Assembly: GCF_000247695.1 (NCBI RefSeq) | Contig: NW_004624732.1 | Span: forward strand, 41,564,220 to 41,628,219 | DNA: 64,000 nt | Reading direction: 5' to 3' | Origin: Heterocephalus glaber | Taxonomy: Eukaryota > Chordata > Mammalia > Rodentia > Bathyergidae | Shown: positions 27,197-38,160 of the stretch, in pieces | Layout: each line of letters starts with the position of its first letter | Numbering within the stretch: the stretch's first letter is position 1 | The notes under the pieces: model-generated | Told to the model about the DNA's origin: nothing | The model's database searches: none | What the model saw: only the letters and a program-made list of their open reading frames with translations | Program-made: the position numbers and the translations under genes

Positions 27197-28179
27197 ATAC
27201 CTTGTATCCATGTTTCCTTCCATAATGAGAATACAAGTAAAACAAGGAAAATAGATTAAGGTTTATATCAATCCAGAATTAACGTTAGCTAATATGTGCA
27301 AGTTACTTTTCATATGTATACAAAGAAACATGGATCACTGAGCATGTTAAATATTATAAATGAGCCTCAAACCCTAAAAGGGAGTTGTATCAGAGGTTAT
27401 TAATATTCATTTAGAGTTTTAAAAAATGTTTAAATTTTATAGCAGTGTACTTTGGAGGCTCATCATGATAAATACATAATGATGCCTTTATACCTACTCA
27501 ATCTTTTAAAGTATCTCAGTCTTATGCAGTTTATTCTTTTGACTATTTCAGATACTTAAGGTACAAAGTTTGTATTTCAGTTTTAGTAAGACCTATGAAA
27601 GTAAAGAAATTCTATCTTACATTCTGCTGGAAGGAAAATCAACTTGAAAATACTCTATAGATACTAACTGATGAAAAATAATTACAGTAGTTAAAGTTAC
27701 TCAGCAAATAACCTAATTTACCAAAAAAGAAGTCACAAATGATTTATCCTAACATAAAACAGAGATCAACAATTTACATGAAATTGTCAATTAGTGAACT
27801 GAATCTAAATGAAAGCATTGATATTTTAGTATTATAATAATCCACAAGTATATGACTTCTCAGCATTTGTTAGGGAAAAATTAAATTATTATCCAGGGAA
27901 TTAAGTTTTATACCTTCTATCAAGAATTTTACACTCTTGGATTGTACTATAATTTCGTTTAGTCATCTGAGGTACAAGTGGTCAAAGATTTCACTTAACG
28001 AATAAATAATTTTCATACCAATTAGCCACATACATATAAGAGCGACATATTAACATAGAATTAAAAATTTACTCAACTTTATATGTATTCATTTCTATAA
28101 CTGAGGTTGTATTTGGAAAGAAACTTCACTAAAACACTAGCACACCTTTATTAGAACAAATTTAGTCCTCCAAGTTTTT
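27197..28179 (-). other. Intronic AT-rich sequence, no gene seen
   Basis: Nothing recognised. Confidence 0.5.
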
Positions 28180-28770
28180 CCTAAGTATCAGTTGCAAGCT
28201 CAGAACTATTTTAGGAACTTCACAAATAATGAGAATAGTCAGAGAACCCTGTTCCCATGAAAGACAAAAGGAATGTTACAAGTAAATTCTGTACTGTGTT
28301 ACAAAACAAATAATATAAGGCTGCCAGTTAAAATATAGGACATTCAAATTTGTAAAAATAAATGTAAAATTCATATAAAGATATTAAATTTTATTGTAAA
28401 TATGTCTCAATATTTCATGGCACATACATTAAATTTGTTTGTTCTTTATCTGAAACTCAAACTTCACAGGGTGTACTATATTTTTATTTGTTAATTCTGG
28501 TAACCACTTGGTAGATGGTAGAGTAAGAAAGAAATTGGACTGCGGGAAAGAGACAGTGGATGTGGGCAGGTAAAAGTGAGTAGGTAAAGTGAAATTTGAT
28601 AAAGGTTTGATGGAGGTTGATTACTTAGGCAAAGGGATATCTGAAAAAGAGATATTCTAGGCACAAGGAGAGCTTGTGGAAAGGTCCAAAGACAAGTGTT
28701 GTGTCTGGCTTGACTGACAAATAGTTTAATTTATGATGTAAAAGAAAGCCAATGACTTAGTGGATAAACA
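28180..28770 (-). mobile_element. L2 LINE fragments, antisense
   Basis: The plus strand runs through reversed-L2 landmarks: AACTATTTTAGGAACTTCACA, GAACCCTGTTCCCATGAAAG, then AAGAGATATTCTAGGCACAAGG and GTGGAAAGGTCCAAAGACAAG (compare the reversed L2 word GCATGTGCAAAGGCCCTGAGG). The middle (28320-28480) is AT-rich and unclear. Confidence 0.5.
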
Positions 28771-28771
28771 C

Positions 28772-29085
28772 TGTCAAGTTGATTGGCTTGAGAACTGCCT
28801 AAGATATTAGCAAAGCATTCTCTGGGGTTTGTCACAGTGGGTCATTGAGTCATGACATTGTGACTTGGTCATTTCCTCTCTTGTGCCATTCCCTTGATGT
28901 TTCCAGATGCCCTGAGGTGAGCAGATTTGAGGTAGGCTCCAGAATACCCTTCCACTATGATGTTTCTACCTTGGAGTCAGCAAGACCCTGGACCAAACCT
29001 TCTGAAACCACGAGACAAATAAACCTGTGCTTTGCTCCTTTAACTTTTGGGTGTCTGGGAAGCTGATTAATATACTACAACTTAC
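28772..29085 (+). mobile_element. Solitary LTR of the ERVL/MaLR class
   Basis: It starts with TGTCAAGTTGATTGGCTTGAG and ATATTAGCAAAGCATTCTCTGG and ends with CCTTCTGAAACCACGAGAC, AAATAAACCTGTGCTTTGCTC and GCTGATTAATATACTACAA. These are start and end landmarks shared by mammalian ERVL/MaLR-type LTRs. It is a non-coding fossil. An open frame at 28845-29066 has no viral or host domain. Confidence 0.6.
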
Positions 29086-29791
29086 CAGAGGTAAAGAAAT
29101 GTCTTAGAATTGCTGTGTCTGTTACTAATATAATTAACATATGGGCTGACCTTTCAGAATCATATTTTCTTGCAACAAATACCTGTAATTCCTTTGTTTT
29201 AAAGAAATGCCAATTCAAATGTATGGCTTAAGAAGAGGTAGTGATTTATTTTATCTCTTTCAGAAATTAACTGGTTTCTAACATAGGTAAACTACTTCTT
29301 TCATTTATGAGGTACATGCATATAGCTTAGCACTAATACTGGAACAAAGTAACTTAATTGTTTTTTAAAATGGAATCCAGGTTAAAATAGTTTCGTTAAA
29401 AATGGTTAGTTTCTTTTCAAACAAATCTTAACTATAATTCTAGTTGGACTAAGGGTAATGATGTAATTGTATTCTTTGATTGAAAATGGAAAGGTTTTAT
29501 TTAGTGATATTCTCCTGAGCCCTATAAATCTACCTAAATTCTAAATATAAAATGATAAATTTATTCAATTCTTAGGTATAGAAGAAATGACCATATTATT
29601 TTAAAAACATAATTTTCTAAAAGACATTTAATTCAGCTTAACATCTCATTTATTAAATAACAGAACTACGTATCTATATTTTCAAAATTGACTATTAAAT
29701 TTGAAACAAAATGCAAAAGTGTATTTCTCTTTCTAAACATATACATATTAGAACAACCACTTGCCTCCTGAAAATATTAGCTCTCCTTCTA
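29086..29791 (-). other. Intronic sequence, no gene seen
   Basis: AT-rich. Nothing recognised. Confidence 0.5.
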
Positions 29792-29796
29792 CTCTT

Positions 29797-29802
<6 letters not shown>

Positions 29803-29835
<33 letters not shown>

Positions 29836-29914
29836 TTTGGTACTAGGGATGGAACTAAGGACCTTGAGCTTGCGAGGCAGGCGGAAGAACCAGTGAGCTA
29901 AATCCACAGCACTG
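29803..29914 (-). mobile_element. ID SINE, minus strand, with (AAAT)n tail and target-site duplication
   Basis: The plus strand reads (TTTA)n, GGTACTAGGGATGGAACTAAG, GACCTTGAGCTTGCGAGGCAG, GCGG, then TGAGCTAAATCC, which is the ID element reversed. An 11-bp direct repeat CTCTTTTATTT lies at 29792-29802 and 29915-29925. It is the only CCGCCGCC-type ID copy in this orientation. Confidence 0.92.
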
Positions 29915-29925
29915 CTCTTTTATTT

Positions 29926-32129
29926 TCTATGTCTAATCACAGCTTCATTGCTATTAATGCCTTCCAAGATAATACTGTTTTTTGTTTCTTTTTGCTTGAA
30001 GGTAGGATTGATGAGTACTTTACATAATACAATGTTCTGTGTATTAAAAACAACCAAAATTTCAGCCTTAAATATAAGGCATTGAGTAATTAACAATGTG
30101 ATTCAGATCAGGGTGATACGTAAAAATAATTACTCTGTTGTGAACAAAATTATTAATATATATATATATCAATTATATATAATTATATATATAATTTTTC
30201 ATTTACTAGTAGAAAGAGTGTTACACATTAAAATATTATTTCATATAATATCTATAGAGAATTCCGTTATGAAGCCAATGTAAATACATGTGTTTGTGAC
30301 ATCTAAATAGCACAAATGTTTTGTGTTTGACAAGAGATGTTAATTTTTGGCTTATAAGCCAGACCCAGAATAAAATACAAAAAAAAGTCATGGTAGAAAA
30401 CCTAAAACTAAGAAATTTTATCTCTTAAATAGAGATGTGCAAATTGAGATTTAAGATTCCATTATTTCTAATCTTTCAGCAGTTGTCTGCTAATTGGATT
30501 AACTGTCTTTCTTTTGTGAAAGGAATCTCTGATTACATATTCTGAAAGATAACCTCTGACTTTGAGTTCCAGACCCTGACTGAACTTCTAGAAACTATTT
30601 ATAGTAAATATTATAATGAATTATAATCATCTACGTATATGTTTACATTTGTTGCTAGATTGAGTTTATATGATAATTTATATGAAATTGTAGCGGTTTG
30701 TTTCTTCAAGAAAGAAGAACTTAATGATTAAGAGGATTCGAACCTAGGGTTTTGCTAGAGATGAGTCTTATGTATCGTCAACTACATGATCTGAATCTTC
30801 TCCCTCTCCCTCTGTTTACTGACCTATGCATAGTGTTAATGATACCTTTCTTATACAATACTTTTTGGTTGAATTTATTATGTATAAAATGCTTAAACTT
30901 CCTGAGACAAAATAAATATTTTGTGTTAATTCTCACTTTTAACTGCTTTATTCATTCTCATAATACCTAGTGAGTGGTTAAGAAATATTTTGTCACACTT
31001 CAAGTGGCTAATAATGTGTGAGTAGAAGGATAAATGAATAGATCACGAAAACAAACTGAAATAACAGTACTTGTTATTAAAGCTTGAATATATTACAAAA
31101 AAATATTCTATGTTAATTCTCTACACAATTTATTTTCAGCATCTACAAAGTTCATTTAGAATTGAAATTCCTCGTAAATAATTAGTTCCAATCAATGACA
31201 TAGATCACATTTTGCTGAAGGGTTACATTATCTTACAATAAATACTTCAAATGAATAGTTCAATAAGTATCTAGTAAAATCCTAGAAAATTTCTGATCAA
31301 ATTCAAATCATTTGAAAACACTACAGATTAATAATACAATGATTAAAATATTTAATCATTTTTAAAGTGAGAGTGAAGATAAAATCCATAGCTTCTTTAA
31401 TATTTGTTTGAAGATACAGTTAGAAACCTAATGAAAAAGCTTAGTTCCTTAATCAGATTTCTTTTCTCTATTTCTGTTTAAAGAATGATGCTTGTGATAT
31501 GTTGGCTATATTTATAATTTGTTTGAAATACGACTAAAAGAACCTTTGTGGCAAAGCTATATAGCAGTAACATTCAGAGTCTGATAGTCTGAAATGAAGC
31601 AAGCTTTAACATACTGCTAAGACAAGAGTTAGTTTTATATAAGCCATCATTGTGGAATGGTTCTGTACTGAATTTCATTCTGTTAAAGAGGTCACTCTGT
31701 AATTCCAATGACGCTTTTAGAAATAGCTTAACCATACTGTACACAATAGAATGCCAAGGCTAATGTCTGTATTTTAATTAAATGCATGATCACAAACTCA
31801 GTTGTGCCCTGAGTGAGAATATAATACAACTTCATGAGGGTACAGTTCATCTCTGCTCTACTTAGTTGCAAACCTTCTATATGAATGACTAAAAATAACC
31901 TACAGTTAAAAGCATATGCTGATATCAATGATAAGACTGGAAAAATATTTCTCCTATAGCTTAATATTCTTTAATAATTATGAAATTAGTAGGCATTCAG
32001 AGATGAGATAGAGACAGGCCAGAGATCATTTCTCAATATAACTGTTCAACAAGAAGGAAAACACATTCAATGTTGCTATAAATTATTGCAAGTGGTCTTC
32101 TCAGGGTTGGAGGCAGCAAATTTCCAAGT
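29926..32129 (-). other. Intronic AT-rich sequence, no gene seen
   Basis: It contains a TA-rich palindromic patch at 30154-30196 and, at 30733-30796, a weak antisense ID-like stretch (GGATTCGAACCTAGGGTTTTGC). No exon or RNA gene recognised. Confidence 0.5.
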
Positions 32130-32455
32130 CCTTTTTTTTTTTCTTTAATTCCTTTATTGGTACATTTTAGGTATACAATATGTTTACATTTATCATTGGG
32201 TGTTTGTACCTGTACATGATGTATCTTGGTTCTTATTTTTTTCCCCCTTACCTGTGCGCCCTTCACCTCCCAACACTTCCCTATTTACATAAATTTCATT
32301 TCCATTTTTTTTCTTTTCTTATAATTTTTCCTTTCCCTTCTTTCCTTTCATCTCCCACCATCCCTACAACTTCAGACCTTTTCCTATTTCAAATTATCAA
32401 TTATTCATTTTCATCCTTATTTACACTTTCAGTTTCTCACACTAGAGAAACTATT
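32130..32455 (-). mobile_element. L1 3' UTR and poly-A tail
   Basis: Reversed, this reads AATAGTTTCTCTAGTGTGAG, a purine-rich tract (complement of 32310-32360), then AACCAAGATACATCATGTACA, AAACATATTGTATACCTAAAA and an A tail. It matches the 3' UTRs at 14424, 43485 and 53046. Its upstream edge is cut by the gap. Confidence 0.88.
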
Positions 32456-32810
32456 NNNNNNNNNNNNNNNNNNNNNNNNNNNNNNNNNNNNNNNNNNNNN
32501 NNNNNNNNNNNNNNNNNNNNNNNNNNNNNNNNNNNNNNNNNNNNNNNNNNNNNNNNNNNNNNNNNNNNNNNNNNNNNNNNNNNNNNNNNNNNNNNNNNNN
32601 NNNNNNNNNNNNNNNNNNNNNNNNNNNNNNNNNNNNNNNNNNNNNNNNNNNNNNNNNNNNNNNNNNNNNNNNNNNNNNNNNNNNNNNNNNNNNNNNNNNN
32701 NNNNNNNNNNNNNNNNNNNNNNNNNNNNNNNNNNNNNNNNNNNNNNNNNNNNNNNNNNNNNNNNNNNNNNNNNNNNNNNNNNNNNNNNNNNNNNNNNNNN
32801 NNNNNNNNNN
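32456..32810. other. Assembly gap (355 N)
   Basis: A run of N inside the L1, between the ORF2 C-terminal coding part and the 3' UTR. Any frame crossing it is meaningless. It probably hides the last part of ORF2 (the C-terminal Cys-rich segment) and its stop codon. Confidence 0.99.
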
Positions 32811-35441
32811 CCCCACCAACATTTGTTATTGGTTGATTTCTTGATAGCAGCCATTCTTTCTGGGGTGAGGTGGAATCTCAGTGTTGTTTTCATCTGCATC
32901 TGTCAAATTACCAATAATGCTGAACATTTTTTCACACATTTCTTTGCTGTTTTTACTTCTTTGTCTGAGAAGTGTCTCTTCATTTCAGATGCCCATTTTT
33001 GAACTGGGTCTTTGAATTTGGGGGGGGTCTGATTTTTTTTTTACTTCTTTATATATTCTAGTTAGTAGTCCTTTGTATGAGGTACAGCTTCTAAAATTTT
33101 TTTCTCAGACTGTAGGTTGTTTCCTAGCTCTGCTGGTGGTTTCTCTTCCAGGGCAGAAGCTTTTTAATAAGATAGGGTCCCAGTTGTTGATTCTTTGTGC
33201 TACTTCCCGGGCTACTGAGGTTTTGTTCATAAAGCCTTTTCCGATGCCAATGTCTTCAAGAGTTCTACCTAACTTATCTTCCAGCAAGTTTAGTGTTTCT
33301 GTCTTGATATTTAGATCTTTAATCCACTTCGATCTTAGTTTAGTGCATGGTGATAGATATGGGTCTAGATTTAATCTCTGGCAGGTTGAAATCCAGTTTT
33401 TCCAGGAGCATTTATTAAATAAGATATCTTTCCTCCAATGAGGGTGGTTGGTGCCTTTGTCAAAGATGAGGTGGCTGAGTAAGCCTGGAGTTGTTTCTGC
33501 ATCTTCTAGTCTATTCCACTGATCCGTGGTTCTGTTTCTTGGCCAGTACCATGCTGATTTTATCACAGTAGCTTTGTAGTATAATTTCAAGTTGGGGATT
33601 GTGATACCCCCAGCCATGTCTCTGTTGCCTAGAATTGCTTTTGCTATTCTAGGTCTCTTTTGGGTCCAAATGAAATTTTGGGTTGTTTTCTCTATTTCTG
33701 TGATGTGCATTGTTGGAATTTCAATCAACATTGCATTAAATCTATATAGTAATTTTGGAAATATGGCCATTTTCACTATATTGGTTCTTCCTGCCCAGGA
33801 ACAAGGGATGTCTTTCCACTTCCTGATATCCTGCTCAATCTCGTTTTTCAGAGTGTTGTAGTTATCAGTGCAGAGGTCTTTTGCTTCCTTTGTTAGATTT
33901 ATTCCTAGATATTTCATTTTTTTGGACACTATTGTAAAAGGAATTATTTCCCTAATTTCTCTCTCAGTGATTCTGCTATTTGTGTATAAGAAGGCTATTG
34001 TTTTTTGAGTGTTGACCTTGTATCCAGCTACTCTACTGAATCTGTCAATTAAGCCTAGAAGTCTTTTGGCAGTTTTTTTGGGGTCTTCCATGTAAAGTAT
34101 ATCATCAGCAAATAATGACAGTTTAATTTCTTCCTTTCCTATCTTTATTCCTTTTATTTCTTTCTCTTTTCAAATTGCTGTGGCTAATGTTTCCAGAACG
34201 ATATTGAACAGGAGTGGTGATAGTGGGCATCCTTGTTTGTTCCTGATTTTACCACGAAAGTTTTCAGTTTTTATGACTTAGTATGATGTTGACTGTTGTT
34301 TTTTCATAGATAGCTTTAATCAGTTTGAGATAAAGACCTTCTATTCCAAATTTCTGTAGGGTTTGATTCATTAATTTTTTGTATCATTCTCTTTGTCTCC
34401 ATTGCATTCATTTCTGCTCTGATCTTTATAATTTACTGTCTTGTATGAGCTTTGAGTTTGTTATGTCCTTCTTTTACTAGGAGCTTGAGGTTCTGCATTA
34501 GGTTATTTATTTGAGTTTTCGCTGTTTTCCCAATATGGGCATTCACTGCTATGAATTTCCTGTGTAGAACTGCTTTCATTGTGTTCCACAGATTCCTATA
34601 TGTTGAACTGACAATATCATTTACTTGTAAAAATTGTCTAATTTCTTCTTTAATTTCTGCGACCCATTGGTTGTTCAGGAGGGTGTTATGCACTTTCCAT
34701 GTGTTTGTGGGAGTTTTGCAATTTCTTATACTATTGATCTCCAATTTTATTGTACTATGGTCTGATAATATACAGGGGGTAACTTCAATTCTTTTACATT
34801 TACTTAGGCATCTCCCATGAGCTAGCATGTGGTCTGTTTTGGAGAATGACCCATGTGCAGCTGAAAAGAATGTGTATTCTGATTTTGTGGGGTGGAACAC
34901 TGCATAAACATCTATTAAGTCCATTTTTTCAATAGCTAGGTTCAGTTCTAGAATTTCATTGTTAATTTTTGGTCTAGATGATCTGTCTGTGATAGTGGGG
35001 TATTAAGGTCCCCACTACAATTGTATTAATGCTTATTTGTTTTTTCATGTGCATTGATATTTGTTTTATATAGTTGGGGGCATTTGTATTTGGTGCATAT
35101 ATATTTAGGATTGTCATCTCTTCCTCTTGGATTGTTCCCTTCACAAGGATGTAGTGACCATCTTTGTCTCTCTTAATTACTTTTGGTTTGAAATCTACCT
35201 TGTCTGCAAATAAGACTGCTACCCCTGCTTTTTTCTGGGTTCCTCTCATGTGGAGAACTGTTTTCTATCCTTTTAATTTCAGTCTATGAATTTCTTTTTG
35301 AGTTAGGTGTGTTTCTTGTATACAGCATATTGTTGGATTTTGCTTCTTAATCCATTCTCCCAGTCTATTTCTTTTGATTGGTGAATTGAGGCCATTAACA
35401 TTGATAGTTACAATTGATAGATATTGACTCATCCTTGTCAT
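32811..35441 (-). pseudogene. L1 ORF2 (endonuclease-reverse transcriptase), broken
   Basis: ORF2 protein of LINE-1 nicks target DNA and reverse-transcribes L1 RNA. The start is ATG at 35441 (MTRMSQYLSIVTINVNGLN), 51 bp after the ORF1 stop. The endonuclease domain is recognisable: IQETHLT, ILNIYAPNT, LSDHSTIKLE near 34770. A stop lies near 35270 (LKLKG followed by TAG). A one-base loss in a G-run near 35010 shifts the frame in the VVGDLN motif. Near 34370 the text jumps from the linker (METKRMIQKINES) to the RT segment LQKFGIEGLYLKLIKAIY, so roughly 270 codons are missing, including the first RT palm aspartate region. The FADD box survives at 34101-34112. The thumb and C-terminal parts (frame 34091-33105, then QMKTTLRFHLTPERMAAIKK at 32899) continue until the gap. 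It cannot make active enzyme. Confidence 0.9.
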
Positions 35442-35492
35442 GATATTTTACTGTTTTTGGCTATTTTATTTATTATTTTTTCCCCTTTCCCT

Positions 35493-36688
35493 TTAGTTTC
35501 TTACTTTGCCTTGTGGCTTCCCTCTGTTGGTCCTCATGGACTTGTGACCTTCATTGTCTTTTTCTAAGATATTGCTTAGAGTTATTTGGAGTGCTTGTTT
35601 GGTGTTCATGAAATTTCTCAGGTGTTCATTGTGGAACTATGTAATTTCCCCATCAATTTTGAAAGATAATTTTGCAGGATACAACAGCCTAGGTTGGAAG
35701 ATATTTTCTTTTAGGGCTTGAAATAGTTCACTCCAGGCTCTCCTTGATTTGAGGGTTTGTGTTGAGAAGTCTGCCATGACTCTGATGGGCTTTCCTTTCT
35801 AGGTGATTTGTTTATTTTCTCTAATTGCCTATATGATTTTGTTCTTCTGTTGGGTTTCTGGGATCTTGACTATTATATGTCTAGGTGTAGTTTTTTTTTT
35901 ATTATTATGGCTAGTTGGAGTTCTATATGCCTCACTTATCTGTACGTCCAATTCTCCACCTCTGTCTCGGAAGCTTTCTACTATTACTTCTGTGAACAGA
36001 TTTTTTTGTGTCAATTGTACGGTCTCCTGTTTTTTCATGGACTCCTATCAGACTTAGGTTATTCTTCTTTACATCATCTAGCATCTGCTATATTGATTTC
36101 TTGTTGTCCCTCACTATTTTGATGAAATCTCTGTTTTCATGGTCCTCAACCTCAATTCTGTCTTCTATATCTGATATTCTATCTTCAGATTCCCTTAATC
36201 TGCTCTACATGCTTCCAATGGAGTTTTTAATCTCCTGAATATCTGTTCGAATTTGTTTCATGGATTTCATTACTTTCTTACATTGGGCAATCATGGTTTC
36301 CATGTCTTTCTTATGCTGGGCATTCATGGCTTCCAGCATGTTTCTGAGCTCATCTATTTCTTTTATCTGTTTCTGTTCTAGAGCCTCTAATCATATCTTT
36401 CACTCTGCTCACCACCTCTGTAGTTATCTGGGAAATCATTTCTGTTTTGAATTTTTCTAGATCCTCATTCATCTGTTTTGTTACTTCCTGTGCTCTCAGT
36501 TCAGGGTGTCCAGGTGATTGATTATTAGACTTTTCCACCTCCTTTCCCCCAGAATTTGCCTTCTGTGATGTGGAAGTCTGAGTTTGTGCAGTACTTAAAT
36601 GTCTTCTCATTTTTGTTTTTGGTACTGTACTTGGTTTAGTTCCTGGGTTGATATTTTGAAGTTGCTTATTGTAAATATCTTTGTTCAT
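35493..36688 (-). pseudogene. L1 ORF1 (RNA-binding chaperone), broken
   Basis: ORF1p is the trimeric RNA-binding protein that packages L1 RNA. The reading starts at ATG 36688 (MNKDIYNKQLQNINPG). By comparison with the ORF1 at 40.6 kb, an internal ATG at 36610 (MRRHLSTAQT) is an equally good start. A Gln/Lys/Glu-rich N-terminal part (36688-36350) precedes the coiled coil. A TAG lies at 36205-36207 where the relative has SIESLLSTM. RRM-like motifs (LDVQISEAYRTP, HIIVKIPETQQKNK) lie at 35980-35830, and the C-terminal domain continues to a TAA at 35493. Several frame changes are present. It is about 1.2 kb, a normal ORF1 size. Confidence 0.85.
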
Positions 36689-36689
36689 G

Positions 36690-37214
36690 TATTTAGAACA
36701 CTTATGGAATGATTGCTTCTCAGAGGTGTCTTCCAGATATAGCTGGTCTTTAGGTTTTGAGTCTCTAATGGCACTGAGGCTGTCTCATTTCCATTATACC
36801 AGGATTGAAAACTGATTAGATCAATCACAACACCTTAGCCCAAGTGATACAATCAGTAACACAATAACATCAAGTACCTCGTATAAAATGACAATTTGTG
36901 GTAGTTATTAATCTATCACCTTTAACTGTGTGAATTAAATCAAAAGCAAGGACCAATCCAACATATGTTTATAGTGAATAAATTCTTCAACATAGTAACT
37001 TTACCCTTCGGGATGGTGGGTTAGAAGGAGTTGGGGATGGAGGGATAGGTAAGTAGAAGTATAGGGGAAGGTTAGCAGTGAGACCAGAGGGCACAGGCAA
37101 GAGAAGGAAAGAGAAGAAAAGAAAGATAAAGAAGAAATACAAATTAGGGCCAGAACAGGAACAGAAAGGGAGATGAAGAACAATGTGGGACATGAAGAAC
37201 AATGTGGGACAACA

Positions 37215-37269
<55 letters not shown>

Positions 37270-38160
37270 AGAGAGGAGAGAGGAGAGAGGAGAGAGGAGA
37301 GAGGAGAGAGAGAGAGAGGAGAAAAGAAATAAAAAAGAGAAAAATTAAAATTTGAAAAGAGTAGCAAAGAAAAAATATTAAAAATAAGAGCAAAAAATAG
37401 TGCTAATTTTGAAAATAACAAATAGAAGATGAAAATGAAGGACTTCCTTCAGGGTATGTCTCTGCTGTCACAATAGACAACGTGGGCAGCAGTGTGCAGT
37501 TATAAGTCAATGAGTCTCAGTAAGCCAGAAACAGACCTGTGAGATTCAGGCAGATTTCTGGCTGGAAGTCCAAAGTTGAGCTCCCTGTCCTCCTGCAGGG
37601 TTGAACTCTGCCAGATTCTACTGCAGGTTCCAGCTTCCTTTCCACTGAAGATAGTCCAGGTTCCGATGGGAGGTGATCATCCCTCCAACTTACCAAGCAC
37701 GGTAGTCTGGAGTTCCTTTATCACAGAGATTCTCTTCACTTTTCCAGTGGGCTTCAGTTTTCACCAGGGAGCCTGAGACCTTCTCTCTGTTGTTCACTTC
37801 TGCAGCTCAGGACAACAGTATTTATGTCCTCTTGTGCCTCTGTACTGTGGATCCAAGCAGCTGCACAGCCAAGAGGCCAGAGGTGGAGGGCTGGGGGGAG
37901 GGGCTGTGGTTGCAGGTGCCGCACAGCTAAGCTGGTGGCTGGTGGGCATGCCCAGGTGGTCCTCACCTGTTTGGTCTCCTGGTTTCAAGTGGGCATAGAG
38001 AGCTGGACTGAGCAGAGCACAGTCTGCCCGTTTCTGCTCTGTCCCCCTGGCTAAGCTGGCGGCTGGTGGGTGTCTCCATGTCCTTTTAATCACTAGCCTC
38101 CGTGTTGAGGTAGTCAGTATGGGGAGAGGCCAGAGGCAATAGTATATGTTCTTCACCTCA
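36690..38160 (-). promoter_or_regulatory. L1 5' UTR region, with GA tract and GC-rich repeats
   Basis: This region is upstream of ORF1 on the minus strand and should hold the internal L1 promoter. It has a long (GA)n tract (37217-37320) and a GC-rich part (37840-38080). In that part, GCTAAGCTGG(T/C)GGCTGGTGGG occurs at 37926 and 38050, 124 bp apart, which suggests tandem modules. It bears no resemblance to the 68-bp monomers at 40.4 kb. The outer boundary is approximate. Confidence 0.55.
37217..37320. repeat. (GA)n / (GAGAGGA)n microsatellite
   Basis: About 100 bp of pure purine: GA units, then GAGAGGA units, then GA again. The Ser/Leu- or Arg/Glu-rich frames across it are artefacts. Confidence 0.95.

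Larger units (their letters stand above)
32130..38160 (-). mobile_element. Nearly full-length young L1 (LINE-1), minus strand
   Basis: One L1 copy about 6 kb long, running 5' to 3' on the minus strand: 5' UTR (about 38160 to 36690), ORF1 (36688-35493), ORF2 (35441 into the gap), 3' UTR (32455-32150) and a poly-A tail (T-run at 32132-32141 on the plus strand). It lies in LRP1B intron sequence in the same transcriptional sense as the gene. It is dead: ORF1 has an in-frame stop, and ORF2 has frameshifts and a deletion of about 270 codons. The 5' limit is uncertain, and I found no clear target-site duplication. An assembly gap removes the end of ORF2. Confidence 0.9.

Noticed and set aside
30154..30196. 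AT palindrome as a possible replication or cruciform element.
   Set aside because: It is a simple (TA)n-derived palindrome, and similar ones abound in the window (15826, 21079).
32180..32899. Frames of 123-218 codons spanning 32429-32836.
   Set aside because: Most of their length is N from the assembly gap.
33592..36460. Plus-strand frames of 60-122 codons across the minus-strand L1 (for example 33073-33441, 35803-36122).
   Set aside because: They are antisense shadows of L1 ORF1 and ORF2.
37001..37421. Long Ser/Leu-rich frames (130-144 codons) on the minus strand.
   Set aside because: They are translations of the GA microsatellite and surrounding L1 5' UTR.
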